This document shows, in pieces, positions 1 to 12,562 of a stretch of 64,000 nucleotides of DNA. The stretch spans positions 23,032,001 through 23,096,000 of the forward strand of contig NC_134025.1 of the NCBI RefSeq assembly GCF_964204645.1, in the 5' to 3' direction. A program made the translations under genes and the position numbers. The notes beneath the pieces are model-generated. The model was not told where the DNA came from, searched no databases, and saw only the letters and a program-made list of their open reading frames with translations. The stretch comes from Tubulanus polymorphus. Its lineage: Eukaryota; Nemertea; Palaeonemertea; Tubulaniformes; Tubulanidae. How positions within the stretch are numbered: position 1 is the first letter of the stretch; the number at the start of each line of letters is the position of its first letter.

Positions 1-316
1 AGAAAGAACCGAACTTACGAATGGACTTAAACAGTACATTTCACCGAAAATATACATGAAACTTTCATTTTTTAGAGATGATGATAATACAATTACCGAT
101 TCCACATTTCAAAAATTAATTTCAAACTTTTCAATACACAAACTGTGTGACAAATAGATTTAAAAAAACATTTAATGATTTTCTTAATGATAATCAAGAG
201 ACTATAGATGGGCATAAAGATCCTCCGGGTAAATCAATATTAGGGCCTGTTTGGACATAATTTCATTGAAATCCACACTAGATTGCCCATGTTTTCATAT
301 AGAACATCACCTTTAC

Positions 317-1782
317 CTTTGCATTGTTTTCTTCTTCGGTGACGGCGTACGTCAAATCAGTTTCTTCGAAGCCAGTCGGGTTCATTCTCTGATCGATATC
401 GTGTTGCTGGCCCGGCTCGACGGGAGCCTCGTCCGGAGAATTAAGGCACGTCTGAATGAGGGCTTTTCCACTTTCACTCGTAATCATAGGCTGTAATTTG
501 CGCGTTGCGAACGTATAGACATGCCCAGTTTCACTGGCGACTAACAACATAACTTGAGTTCCAGTCAATGTCGAAAGTTCGTAAGCCTAAAAATACAATC
601 GATTATAAATTATATGGACATTAAACGGAATTCAGATCTTTAAAAAATCATTTCTTTTTAGATGGAATAAAATTGTTCACTATTCAGGCACGGGTCCAGG
701 GCCATTCAGTGACTACAGCACAGTGAAAAAAGGGCACCAACTTTGAAAAGGGCCAGCAGTATTAATGCCCAGCGAGCGAGTTTGAGTGCCATTTATTGGT
801 ATCATGCCACTAAATTAGCCTTCACATTCAATTTGCTTCGGCCTTTTTTAGATTTTGGGGCGAAATTTGCCTTTTGATTAGATTTATTGAGCAACAATAT
901 TGTCTCTTTTAGAATAGTGCCCTTTTGAGTAAAGGAAAATGCCTTAGATTGCCTTTTTTGATTTTGGGCAATTCATTTTCATTCACATTTTGCTTTAGTC
1001 CTAGTACAGAAAGGCAGTTATCTTTCATGGCGCACAAATTGTGTGCCCTTTTATCTACTTTTTTCCCAAAACAAAATTTTTCAAGGGCATTTGAAAACTG
1101 CAACTACCGCACGTGCTGCATGTTCGATAGTCTGGATCCGCGCCTGCTATCAGGTCCTCCCCCAGAAAATTAAGGAACTTCGTGCAATTTCAGCACTTAT
1201 TACTGCTCTAAGCAATACTGTGGACTTTCGTGGACTTTCGAGAAAGGGGTTTGAACCCTCCGAACCCGCTAAGACTTTATTAGCAATAAGTTAGATATTG
1301 AATAATATTTAGTAGGCCTAATTGTAGAACATTAAACGGCTTCCCAAATCAATTAAGAACTTCATTAAAAACGATTGCAAATGGACAAAACAAAGTCTCA
1401 CTTTTTTCATTATTCCAGTTTTTCTTTTACTGAATGTGGTGTATCTTCTTAACTTGTTTTCGATGAACTCCATTTTGATTTTGACGCGACCTTTCGTCTT
1501 TTTTCCTGGCTTAGGGCCATCGGTCATCTTTGGCGGCTGTTGAATGTAATTCAAACGATTGTACTCGTCCTCTGATTCCGAATCCATATCACTAGCGTGA
1601 CGTTTGACAACTGTCACTTGATGTTGCGAAGTTCCAACTCCTGATGATGACAAGTTATTGAAATCATTACTGTTGAAGCCATGAGTTTGGGGGCTCCTCT
1701 GGCCGTTGACATTTAACGAGGCCTGAAGCGACGAATACTGTAATGTCCCGTAATCGTCTTGGCGACCTTCGATCGACTGCAT
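317..1782 (-). CDS. SRF: Serum response factor (MADS-box), partial
   Basis: Coding exons 1402-1782 (127 codons) and 317-586 (90 codons), both phase 0, with donors gtgaga and gtaaag and acceptor tttttag before 586. The MADS box spans about residues 98-156: it begins GRVKIKMEFIENKLRRY, contains TTFSKRKTGIMKK, and is split by the intron right after MKK. The SAM extension follows with GHVYTFATRKLQPMI and CLNSPD, as in animal SRF. SRF is a nuclear dimer that binds CArG boxes and works with ternary-complex factors and MRTF. I start at the ATG at 1782; the reading frame can be pushed to 1791 only by using TTG, and an acceptor (tttcacag) just upstream implies an untranslated 5' exon. The frame is open at the 317 donor, so the C-terminal activation domain lies off the left edge. 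Identity is near certain; the gene is incomplete only because the window ends. Confidence 0.96.
587..1401 (-). other. SRF intron inside the MADS box
   Basis: Intron between the two SRF exons. It holds low-complexity T-rich sequence and, at about 1130-1172, a short fragment (ggatccgcgcctg) resembling the end of the inverted-repeat element at 22.5 kb in the opposite orientation. Small open frames here (909-1294) have no family resemblance and are not called. Confidence 0.6.
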
Positions 1783-2727
1783 TGTTTTCAATTCTGTGAA
1801 ATATCAATTAAACTCCGAGAGACTCGCGATACTCACGAACTGCAGCAGAAAATTACTCAGCCATAACCTAACAACACCCTTTGCTAGCTTAGTGCTCGCG
1901 CGCACTTGATTAAGTTCACATGGAAAAAAGCTCTTTGAACGCGGCAAAAGATGAATATTTTTCATTCATATCCTATATATATAGATTTACTTAATTTGAA
2001 GGTAATACATTACTGATATTTCAAATTTTGATCATCGAGTATAGACGTATCACTAGCGTAGTAATATGCGATGCCCATGTTTGGAATAATGGAGTCCCCA
2101 TATATGGATTTCAATGCCAAATTTGGATCAGTGATGTCATCGACCCTTGCCCCATTTATCGATTAATGAATGGGGAATTACTACAAATCTTACAACTCGG
2201 ACTCACCGCAAGATACTAAAAAATCAAAACGACCGCTTCCGTGTTAGAAATAGACACTTTATTTAAATAAATAGACAAACGATAATTTTTACAAGTTGTA
2301 TGAAAAAAGAACTTTTATACATTACAGAAGACTTAACATACATTGTGCAAACAAAATTGCCTCAACAGTCTATATGGTAACAATAATATATTTACATTTA
2401 AGTGAACCAATAAAATATCATAGGATGTCAGAAATTTTCCTCTGGATTTTTTAAACTCTGCATAGTTTACTTATGAGGACGGAATATTCATCAGCAAGAT
2501 TATTGGCCTTTTAGGTATGCATGCATTTAGGGCAGGCAGGCAGGTATCAGAAATAAGGCTGGGTTTTTCAATCAAGAGTGAAAGAGCTATCATATTCAAG
2601 AAGATAAATCATTGACATATAAATGCAAAGATGAACATTTTGTTCAAAAACGCGATAAATTGCAAGGAAATGTCCTCAACCTTTCGACAACATTGGTTAA
2701 AATTGTTTCTCGTAACAATATAATTCG
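1783..2727. other. SRF upstream / FAM177 3' UTR interval
   Basis: The right part, about 2258-2727, is probably the 3' UTR of the FAM177-like gene on the minus strand: a reverse-strand AATAAA (TTTATT on plus) lies at 2258-2263, about 465 bases past the stop. The left part should contain SRF 5' untranslated exon and promoter sequence, but no specific element could be pinned down. Confidence 0.45.
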
Positions 2728-4274
2728 TTAAAATTTCTTAGTGTCATTAATGTTTCCATCGACGGCGATAGTTTCTCCTTTCGCGGGAATTTGAATGCCG
2801 TCGCCGACTTCAACCGATTGCAGCTGTTCCGACTGTCTTCGTTTCTCGGCCTCTGCTTCTCTTTCTTCGCGTAAATTCTCTTCCTTCTCTTCGTCTTTCA
2901 GCCGATTGAATTCGTCGATCGCGTACTGATATTTCGGCGACGTGATGCCGAAGAAATAAGCCAATCTCTCACCACACAGATCAGCCCCTTAAAACAGATC
3001 AGACAGTATTTTCTGTATCAGATAACCGGACCAAGAGATAATGATTATTTTGATAATTCTCTGTATCAGTTAAGCAGACCAAAAGAGACGATGATTATTT
3101 TGATATATCTTTGATGATAATCTTTACTTCAGGGTCCATACGGATCAGTTATTCCTGGATATAAGGAGTTTTAAAGGAGAAAGTTTCAAATTGTGAGGAA
3201 GTGTCTGCATCACTTTCATATCTGAATTACTGGAGACTCCAACTGAATCGGTAATGTTAATCTCGGAAACCATTATTTCGGTGAGCAAATCTGTCAGCAA
3301 ACCTGATTTCTAATTTCTTAACTGCCTGATTGAGTAGAAAAAATCTTGGTTCCAATTATACCGTTTAAGGCATAATTTGCCTATTTCTTGAAAGATTTTT
3401 GGGCATTTAAAGGAGTTTCAAGCACCTTTAAAAATATTTTCTGTTTTTAAGAAGGTTTAACAGAATCTGAGTCATAGGGACCGTGTTACTTACATGATAA
3501 CGTTTTCCATGCAGCTGATACCATATAATACCACATCCAAGGCATCCAGTTTAAAGTTCTCTATAAAGAAATAGTACAAGTTAGAGATTTTTTAAAAAAG
3601 AATACGGTAGCATCCAAAATATCTAAACGAAGAATAATTTCTGAAAATCTCAAAACCTTTGAATGTATTATCAGTTGTCTGTCTATTGAGACTTGTTTTT
3701 CTGCGATATTTTTCTCAATTCTAAAGAGTACGCTCATTTTGGTAAATGCTAAACATGCCAAAAATCAAAGGATCAGCCCATGTCCAAGATTTTTGGGACA
3801 TCTTAGCCCCGAGGTAGGTATGCACTCCCAAAATTGAGTAAAATATCTGAGAAAAACGAGTTTCACGAATTAATAGAAAAAACTTATGGACTGCATACTG
3901 AAACTGATTCCAGACAAGTTCTTTTTTTACTCAGTTCTTACAGGATCAATGATTTGTTGGTTATCTTTGCTATCCACTTCATCTTCTTCATCGGTAGAAT
4001 ATTCTTCCAGAATCCCATCACTGAAGTGTAGGACACGGCGAGGTTGCTTCTTCGGTTTGCCTGACAATTGTAGATCAGTCAATGGAATCGTCGTGAAATC
4101 TGGCTCTTTATAACTGGGCTATAAAAAAAGAAATGGTCAGAATAAAACTTGGTGGGCTGAGGAATAAACCATAAATTGGATTGAATTGAACGTTAACTGA
4201 AATAACATTCTTACTTTACTTACTTCAATTGGCGAATACCCTGAGCTCGGGGTAGTTTGTACTTCAAGTGACAT
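2728..4274 (-). CDS. FAM177A1: FAM177 family protein, complete, 184 aa
   Basis: Four coding exons in transcript order: 4224-4274, 3942-4118, 3494-3560 and 2728-2987 (51+177+67+260 = 555 nt). Phases close exactly and each donor is GTAAGN-like. Family hallmarks are PRRVLHFSDGILEEYSTDEEDE (residues about 45-66, compare human PRRIIYF...EEYSTDEDE), a hydrophobic WMPWMWYYMVSAAWKTLS segment, and GITSPKYQYAIDEFNRLK followed by a Glu/Arg-rich coiled coil. FAM177 proteins are small and poorly understood; human FAM177A1 has been linked to a neurodevelopmental disorder and to the Golgi. The start ATG at 4274 lies 338 bp from the start codon of the divergent SNW1 gene, so the two probably share a promoter. 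Confidence 0.93.
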
Positions 4275-4612
4275 TTTGATATTTTCTTAAATGACACGTA
4301 GAAATTAATTGCCTCGGTGATTAACTCGATTTAATTCGTAAAACGCAGTTATTTAGCATTTCGAACTGTGTTACGACGAGTTTTCAAACCCGGAAGTGAA
4401 ATTCAATAGGCTGCTTACATCTTTTCAAACGAACCGTCGAACAAGCCCCAAAGTGTAATTTGTGTCTATGAATTCATCGTTTTTATAGAAAAATGATTCA
4501 ATTTAACTTGTTTTTAAAATCTAGTTGCAAAATATAGGTACAAAAGTTACAATAAGCAAATTATCTGAAGTGGCCGTTTCGTCGCTGCTGCTTGATGATG
4601 TTTAAAAACAAA
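4275..4612. promoter_or_regulatory. Shared divergent promoter, FAM177 / SNW1
   Basis: Only 338 bp separate the two start codons of the head-to-head genes. Both 5' UTRs and any core promoter must fit here unless there are upstream untranslated exons. No clear TATA box is seen. The SNW1 start sits in an AAAATGGCG context resembling the ATGGCG-type YY1 motif of housekeeping promoters. Promoter function is inferred from gene layout. Confidence 0.55.
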
Positions 4613-7600
4613 ATGGCGTTGTCGAGGTAAGGAATTAATTCCGTGTGATAACGACACTTTATGCATTTTTACAACATTTTCTTTATGATCTATATCGCTG
4701 CCGTGCCCGTGAAGAGATACTTTATGTCTCTTCCCTATTATGTATATACTTCTTATTGGGTGGAAAGCTTTCAGATCGGCGTATGATCGATTTGAGTTTA
4801 TAAATTGTATAGTCTGTGCCCAAAACGTTTACTTCTTTGACCTGTAAATTTTCAAAACTATGATAGTTTTCGTAAATAATTTCAGTATTCTACCGGCTCC
4901 AAGCCAGCGTTTTTATGATAGAGAAGATGAGGACCTAGAAAGAGCTGCAAAATCACTCGTAAGTTATAGAAAGACTCTGCTTCCGGACCCCGCCGGGGGC
5001 AGGCTTGTGATATGAAATGCCAAGCGAGTCAAAGAACCCCTCCTGCCACTTTAAGCCCCCTCTTGAGCATTGATAATTTCGATGCAACTTTTTCTGTTGT
5101 GAAATACCAACTGACCATGAAAGCCAATAAACGATAACCCTGTAAAATGTTTACCTTCTTTCATTTTAGGCCTATACGACACGTCAGATTATTAGCATTC
5201 CTTATTATAGAGGTATTTCTTAAATTTTCAGACTGTTGCAGTTTCAGGCAGTCCGACTGCTCCTCCTTATGGTCATCGCAAGGGTTGGATACCACGACGC
5301 ATTGAGGTAAACCATTATGGATTTATACACGTTTTAGGGCGACCTGAAATCTCGTTAAGTTTTTCCGTTGAGTCACTCGACAAAAACCTAAAACCATTAT
5401 TCACCATCACTATATATTGTTCAATGTTTAATTTTGTTCTAGGATTTTGGAGATGGAGGAGCGTTTCCGGAAATTCCGGTCGCCCAGTATCCGTTGGGAA
5501 TGGGTCAACAAAAGTCGAGCTCCACTTCCAATGCATTGACGATGCAAGTCGACGCCGAGGGCAAAATCAAATATGACGCAATTGCAAAACAAGGCCATGC
5601 CAAAGATAAGGTATGGATCTATTCTCTATCCTGTATTAACTGTATAAACCATGTAACCAGCCTTAAACCATTCAAGATGAAGTCTATTACCATAAAAATA
5701 AACATGTCTCGGTTATAAAACTGTTTTCTTGTACCAATTTGAGGCAAAATGCCAGACTGTATTGTATTGTAAATTTTATATTAAATCGTTGTATGCCATT
5801 TGGTGAATTTTCAGGTTGTTCATTCCAAATTTCAAGATCTCGTGTCGAAACCTATCGACGATGAAGATCCAGATTTTGAAAAGCCGACTGAGGACGATAT
5901 TCGAGAGGTAGCTATCATAGAAGCCTCGTGGTGGCTATGTGAACTCACCATTGGTATCGTATTGATTTATGTCGTGTCTGTTTTGATCTTTTCAGAACAC
6001 AGAGAAGACAAGAGAAGCGCTCGAAAAATTGGTGCACGGCAAAATCTCCGCCGCCATGCCAGTTCGGTGCGCTGATAAACAACAGCCTGCACAGTATATC
6101 AGGTAATCAGATATAGAAACACAATTTTACATAATCAAAATTTTGAGTCTACCTTAGTTTTTCAAATGCTTCAATATCATTCGCATCGGGATATGTTTAC
6201 TAGTATTTTCTTTGTGTGAAAATCAAAAGCAAATTTAAAAGCTAGGCGCCTTATATATTTGCTTACGATACTTTGTTGCTTCAGATACACTCCATCACAA
6301 CAAGGCGTTGCATTTAATTCCGGAGCCAAGCAAAGGATCATTCGTATGGTCGAAGTTCAAAAAGATCCAATGGAGCCTCCTCGATTCAAGTGAGTCTGTT
6401 TTCCTCGATATTTCACTAAAACAAGCATTCAATCGATACGGATTTGGCATGAATGTTCTGACTGTCCTCATGGTCAATCAGCTAAAATTGCATATCCTTT
6501 TTTATAGAACGAATAAGAAGATTCCTAGAGGACCTCCATCTCCGCCGGCACCAGTCATGCATTCACCAAACAGAAAGGTGGGGAAAAACTAGAAAATTAG
6601 TCTAGATTCATGGAGAAGGTGGACTTTTTCTGCAACTTAGGCCTATATTCTCTGTTTCTAATAAATAGGTTACGGTGAAAGAGCAACAAGAATGGAAGAT
6701 CCCGCCTTGCATTTCTAACTGGAAGAATCAAAGGGTTAGTGATAATTTGGTGCTAATATGAAGTGAAAATACTGTACCTCCTCTGGAGAGGGTCGGTACT
6801 GCTATATCCGAGATAATGACAGGCGATCTTCTTAAAATTTCCTTTAGGGTTACACAATTCCTTTGGATAAGCGTCTGGCAGCTGATGGTCGTGGACTGCA
6901 GGGAGTTCATATCAACGAAAATTTTGCCAAACTCGCTGAGGCTCTGTACATTGCTGACAGAAAGGTGACCATTTCATGCATTGAAACTATTTAGTAGATA
7001 AAGGCAAAAATAATGTACATCAAAAGGGAAAATTCACTTCAGCATTATTGGGCTTTTATAGGAAAGAGCATAGATAACATAATTGCTGAATTCAATTTAT
7101 TGGTTCTTGGGCTTCCATGAGACCCTGAAGAGTTTCCTTAATCTAGGTTTATTAACTTTAGGCACGAGAAGCGGTAGAAACGAGAGCACAGTTAGAAAAG
7201 AAAATGGCTGCAAAAGAAAGAGAGAAGAAAGAAGAAGGACTGCGACAGTTGGCAGCTAAAGCAAGAGAAGAGCGCGCTGGAATCAGACGAGAGGGTATGT
7301 AATCATATTATTGCCATAGTTTTCTCAAAGTTGAGTCTTGGGGAAATAATTTTGTGGTACTGGGTTTGAAAAGCGGTTCATGTCAAATTGTCTGAAAGAT
7401 TCGGCGTTTTATTTTGTGAATAGATAAAGAGGATGAAGGCGCCAGAGAACGTGATGAATTGAGGAGAGACAGACAAAAAGAGCGTCACAGAGAAAAGAAT
7501 TTAGCAAATGCTGCTCCCGATAAAAGGTACATTCGCAGAGTGATTTGTTTTAAAACCTATATGTTATCAGAAAGACATAAATGCTTGCATATTTGGTGTA

Positions 7601-8665
7601 TCTATGTAAACTGTCCAGTCATATACAGTGTATTCATGTTGTAGGTCGAGAATACAAAGAGAAAAGGAAAGAGATATCAGTGAAAAGATAGCGCTCGGGT
7701 TACCGAACACAGGAACGTCACAAGAAGTTCAATTCGATCAACGATTATTCAATCAAAGCAAGGTATTGTTTAAAAACAGAAACAAAAGGTTTAATTATTG
7801 AGGTCTACAACATGATTGTGTGAATTGTGGTTTATGATACCTAAGTACATGTACATCGTTACCGTATTGTAGGGAATGGATAGTGGATTTGGCGATGATG
7901 AAGCGTATAATGTTTATGATAAACCTTGGAGAAAGGACCGAGATGCAGCCGCAGCTATCTACAGGCCTTCTAAGAACGCCGATGCCGACATCTATGGCGA
8001 TGATCTAGAAAAGATAATGAAAAGTAGAAGGTGAGATGAAATCAGGAAAAAATCAGGGAATTTTCTTTCTTTTGAATAGTCAGGGAATTTTGTAAAATAA
8101 AAGCTGTAAATCAGGGAAATATGTTTTATCGCTAACTAATGTGTATGCTGTGTCCCGCTTATAATCAAACAGTTTCTGTCTATGTCTTACGTATTTAAGT
8201 GTGTCAATTTATTGGATTGTCAGCAGATCGAGTCAGGGAAAACAATATGCATGTCAGGGAAAGGTCGGGGAAAGCGTGTCAAAGCATGGAAAAGGCATAT
8301 GGCCACCCTGATCATTTGGCCTTTGATTTCTTGAGCGCGCTTTCACAGAAAGTGTAATTAGTTGCTTTGAACAACCTTCTCATTCCCAACGACTTCAAAA
8401 GATTCAGAAGATGGTCAGTCTTGGCGCGTGTAACATACGCATCGTATTTCTTTTCAGGTTCGTGCCAGACAAGGAGTTTGCTGGCACTGATCGAACTCGT
8501 CGGTCGGACAGACCAGTGCAGTTCGAGAGGGACGAGGAAGAAGATCCGTTCGGTTTGAACAAATTCTTGACTGACGCCAAAAAGGGTGGTCAGAAACGAC
8601 CGGCCGACGACTCTCGGTCGAGTAGAGACTACGACAACAGGGGAAGTAAACATAAAAGGCATTAG
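4613..8665 (+). CDS. SNW1: SNW domain protein SNW1/SKIP (Prp45), complete, 535 aa
   Basis: Fifteen exons: 4613-4626, 4886-4958, 5232-5306, 5443-5610, 5815-5907, 5996-6102, 6285-6389, 6508-6577, 6669-6734, 6848-6964, 7162-7294, 7424-7526, 7645-7762, 7873-8030, 8458-8665. They sum to 1608 nt with no frame breaks; human SNW1 is 536 aa. The signature SNWKN begins at residue 251, followed by GYTIPLDKRLAADGRGLQ. Also seen are PPYGHRKGWIPR near the N terminus, a Lys/Glu-rich helix (about 300-400), and a basic C-terminal tail ending KHKRH. SNW1 is a component of the activated spliceosome and NineTeen-related complex and a co-regulator of nuclear receptors, Notch/CSL and SMAD transcription. The first exon carries only 14 coding bases. 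A polyadenylation signal AATAAA lies at 9072-9077. Confidence 0.97.
8040..8311. mobile_element. Transposon-derived repeat in SNW1 intron 14
   Basis: The intron repeats the phrase 'tcagggaa' several times (about 8047-8260) and ends with ggccaccctg at 8302-8311. CAGGGTGGCCA-type ends are typical of hAT-like non-autonomous elements in many animals. A clean left terminus and target duplication were not found, so it is probably an old, eroded copy. Confidence 0.45.
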
Positions 8666-9443
8666 CGTCAATAGCGTTGAGTATAGTCTGTTGTTTTAGG
8701 AGTTATAATATGTGTATGTACTGTTTACAACATTCTGAAAGTGGTCAATATGGTTTGATGCACACATCGTCGGATCAAGTATGGATTCAGTGTAGCAAAA
8801 GATATAATAAAATGACCCCTAGATAAATTATTATAACAGTCTGTTACGTAATAAATGACATCTTGTGAATATTTTAGATACGATAACCGAACCCAAGTGT
8901 AGGCTTCGCTTCTTTTGGATTTTATCATGCGTTGCTCTCGTCGTCAAACTTTGATGAATAATTTGGTTGTATCATTTTTAAAAAGTGGGTGAAAATCAAT
9001 TATGTTAACTATTTTGTGCAAGCTGATTGACCGAAACTTCATTGTACAGGTTTTGTAAAAAAAAATATTGTAATAAACATGCTTGGTGTTAAATTATATT
9101 CATTTTGGTTTTCATTAGTTTTAGGTACAATGTATATATTGTTAAGATAAGTCGGTTTCAATCAACTATTATAAATCGGATGTTTATTGAAATATTCTTA
9201 TTGCGCTATGTTGAGGCGGCGTCTATTCTTTGCGTGGTGAACCCCCGATACACCACCCGTGTTAGTACCCCTGACAAACTGCCACCCAGCCCTAACACCA
9301 GTTTATTTCGGAGAATAAAACGTATTTCATCTAAGAATTAGTTGAAATAAACCCCGATTCACCACCAACCTCGTAAATCACCGATGAGGGTTGTGTATCT
9401 GAGACTGGCACTACATTCAAAGCTATGATGCTACTTGTGCATA
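8666..9443 (+). other. SNW1 3' UTR and flank
   Basis: SNW1 3' untranslated sequence runs to about 9095, just past the AATAAA at 9072-9077. Beyond it nothing gene-like is supported; the 78-codon frame at 9105-9341 lacks similarity or splice context. Confidence 0.55.
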
Positions 9444-9601
9444 CAGTGGAACCTCATTACAGCGAACTTCACAGGACCAGAAGATATGTTCGTTATAACC
9501 GATAGTTTGTTATATCCATTATGAAATCAATCAAATTTTCTTACTTGGGACGAAATGCTATTGTTATATCCGATGAATCATTGTTCGTAGAGGTTCCACT
9601 A
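9444..9601. mobile_element. Short inverted-repeat element, CAGTGGAACC family
   Basis: About 158 bp. It starts CAGTGGAACCTC and ends GAGGTTCCACT, with TA on the outside of each end, as expected of TA-inserting (pogo/Tigger-like or Tc1/mariner-like) MITEs. Internal words 'gttataaccgatagt' and 'gttatatcc' are shared with the copy at 57617-57780. Six relatives occur in the window. Confidence 0.7.
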
Positions 9602-9656
9602 TAGGTAAATTCCACAGAAATAACGAATTATTGTTTTCAATGAAAAACTAATAATC

Positions 9657-10591
9657 TTTATTCAACAACAACTAAAATCATTTGTAGAAGCCGTGAACAT
9701 CGTATTATGCCATAACATAGTCTGCCACGAGCTGGTGACAATCATTAGGAAGAGTCGTGTACAACTTTCTGTTGTTTTTGTCCACAGAAATGATTAATTC
9801 TAGAATAAATATATTGGTATATATATTTCAGTAAAAACAATCTATGGAAAACATTTCCACTTACCGTATTCAAAGCATATAAAATTATAGCATTTAATAA
9901 TTTGTTAAAAATATCTCATATGATACACTCTGGACGGATTTATGGGCCAACACTCTGGACATTCTAACATGAAAATCTTGACAAGACTTGTAACCAACTA
10001 GATATAGCAAGTAAACGAGATTACATGAGACTTAAATTAATGAAAAAACTTTACTATCAGCAAAAATGAATTCCAAAGCAAAACCATAGGCCTATTTTAT
10101 ACTTTATTAAATCTAGACCCATAGAACAGTGATTAGTAGAGTAGTTTATTAGATGCTTGCCAAATCCAAAATACATACATGTAATTGTGAATGAGACCAA
10201 AAAGCTAAAAACCCACATCAAAATAACCGAGACAATATGGAAGTGACAAATTCTTATAAAACACAACAGTCATGGAAAAAAATAAACCTCGTTCTTCATC
10301 ACAGATAAGGATAGATCTACAATGATGGGTTCCTAAACACAGTTATACATATATAACTATTGAAGGGTTCAAGATGAACACATCTATGGATGATATATTT
10401 TAACTGCATATTTGCGACTTATTTTGCATTACTGCATTACAAGCTAATCTTTAAAGCTCCCAGTATCTTATGACGCACGCGTGAAGATACTGCAACGTGG
10501 AGCTGGATATCACTATAGTTAATTTTACAGAATATGTAAAAACAGGTTCGATAGATTCGTTGATCTTTCAAGCTATGCTTCGATTGTCTTG
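9657..10591 (-). other. Probable 3' UTR of the STMND1-like gene
   Basis: The 930 bases past the STMND1-like stop codon contain no coding signal and reach a reverse-strand polyadenylation hexamer (TTTATT on plus, 9657-9662). The extent is inferred from that signal alone. Confidence 0.4.
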
Positions 10592-12562
10592 TCAAGAGTC
10601 GAAAAAGTCATCAATACATCTAGGTTCAGCTGCTGTTTGGTTAATTGGTGGAAGTTTTCGAGGATGCTGCTGATCAAAATTGTCATTTGTACTAGCGCTG
10701 ATCCCTCTCGTTCCATAATAACCACTGTCTACGCTCTTAACTTTATTCTCCTTATCTTTATTGTTGTTGTATGTCGGCTCTGATTCATCAAGATTTTCAT
10801 CATCGAGCCAAGAATCAACTGAAGTTTGGAAACATTATTACACGTGAGTTATTTATGGCTTTAATATGTATTCAGTGGGGGCGTTACGTCATTTTAGATT
10901 TGTAAACACAGAAATTCTATTTTGACCTTTTTAATCCTGACCAATGAATCTTCCCATGTTATGTCTGATTTCTCTCACTTTCAAATTAATGACTGAAATA
11001 CTTACCATCATCATCCTGGTTAAACTCTGTGTCTTTCTCAACTTCGATATCAGCGTCTTCATCTGCCATCATACTTATTCGCTTTGCCTGAAATATTTAC
11101 CAAATCTATTATCAACCGATCTAGACACGCAAGGATGTGCAGTAGACAATCTTAACTGCATCCTTAATGGGCGATCGTAGAAGGTCTATTTTCTGTTTGA
11201 GATCAACGCTATTAGAAAGGTACGCAATTTGATTCAATTCTGGTTCAGCCAATCTGAATCGGAGATAAGTAGAGTCTACTGTGAACATTGTACCTTAACA
11301 ACACCAACTTTGCACAACATCAAATCCTACCTGGTTATGATTCTGTCATGCGGTAATGAAATAGCACGAAATTCATAGAATAATTTTTACTCAAATATTA
11401 AGCACAGTCACTAACGGCAATTCAAAATCTAATACTGGTACCTTTTCTCGAGCACGTTGAGCCCTTTCTTCGCGAAGTCTTTGTTTTTCTTTGATTTCGT
11501 TAAGGCGAGCTTCTCTTTTTTTATCAGCAGTTAATTGTTGTTCTTCTATCTGTAATAATTGATTTTTTTCAAATGATGAATAAACAGAGAGATTCTCGGA
11601 TACTATTTTCAGACCATCCTCACTTGCCAGGGTTTGATTGCCTTCCACCGAAGCTCACACAAACAGACCCTTCATTGGACTATTACAACACTGAACATTT
11701 TTTTTTTGCGGACAGGTTGCCACTCAACAGCCACCAGTCTATGTATTAAGCCAATCAGATGTGTTGTTTTTCAGCGGCAGATTTGCTCTATCAATACTAC
11801 ACATCTGATTGGTTTAACAAGAGACTGGCCGCTGAATGGCAACCTGTCCGCCAAAGACATTTTGGGCAGTGTAGACCCTGGCAAACGAGGATGTTTTCGG
11901 AGGACAAAGAAGGCCTAAACTAACCCCAGTTTTCTGACGAGCTAATGAAAATTTTCGAGCCTCCTCTATTTGTGATCTGCGTCTCGACGACCTGCGACTT
12001 AATTCTTTCACTTTTTCAAGTTCCTGAAACAGTTTTTATCAATACATTCATCTCCATCACATCAAACATTATGAAGTATGAAAAAGTTTTTGAAGTAACC
12101 CTACATTCATTCTCTTTTCTTCGGCTGTTTTTTGTTTTTCGATCAGCATGTCGGCTGTTAATTTTGAAGCACCTTCTATTGGAGCGAGTCGTTGAAGCCT
12201 TTTCGGTGGATGCTTTTTGATGATTTCTGCGGTCTCATTTTCATCCAACGATACATCAAATGCAATCGGTTTGGGAACTAGTAAACGATAGGGAAAGCAG
12301 CATGAATAGATATTGCACTACATTTAACTAATTCATTTCAAATTGTAGCTCAATATTTACCATCAATGTTCGAATTACTGTCACGCTTCTTTTTACTTGG
12401 GTTCTCAGCAATTTTAGGCAGAGGTTGGTGGTTTTTTCTTACACTGACAGTACTTGTTTTTAATACTGCAGATTCTGTTTCACATTTTGTTGCTGTTGGT
12501 GTGACTTGATTATTTGATTTGGTGGCATGAACCCCAGAATCTGTTGAGGGTCCACAGCCCAT
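10592..12562 (-). CDS. STMND1: Stathmin-domain protein, STMND1-like, complete, 296 aa
   Basis: Six coding exons in transcript order: 12361-12562, 12105-12277, 11925-12023, 11442-11549, 11006-11087, 10592-10818 (891 nt, phases close). The protein starts MGCGPS, a classic N-myristoylation plus palmitoylation signal that also opens human STMND1. From about residue 68 comes the stathmin-like part: IAFDVSLDE, then a basic PPKRLQRL stretch, then a long charged helix with EKQKTAEEKRMNELEKVKEL and KKREARLNEIKEKQRLREE, echoing the stathmin AAEERRK helix. The C terminus is acidic (MMADEDADIEVEKD) and Ser/Asn-rich. Stathmins bind tubulin dimers; membrane anchoring suggests local microtubule control at membranes. 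The family call rests on the N terminus plus helix pattern; exact orthology is less certain than membership. An acceptor just upstream (tttcag) implies an untranslated first exon. Confidence 0.8.
11708..11851. mobile_element. Fold-back element in STMND1-like intron 3
   Basis: A 144-bp imperfect palindrome. The left arm begins GCGGACAGGTTGCCA and the right arm ends TGGCAACCTGTCCGC. Arms of about 57 bp match through the 'aaccaatcagatgtgt' word near the centre. It sits wholly within the intron 11550-11924. No target duplication is obvious. Confidence 0.75.

Noticed and set aside
1-316. Further SRF exon near the left edge
   Set aside because: No acceptor with SRF-like C-terminal coding sequence was found on the minus strand; the region is treated as intron.
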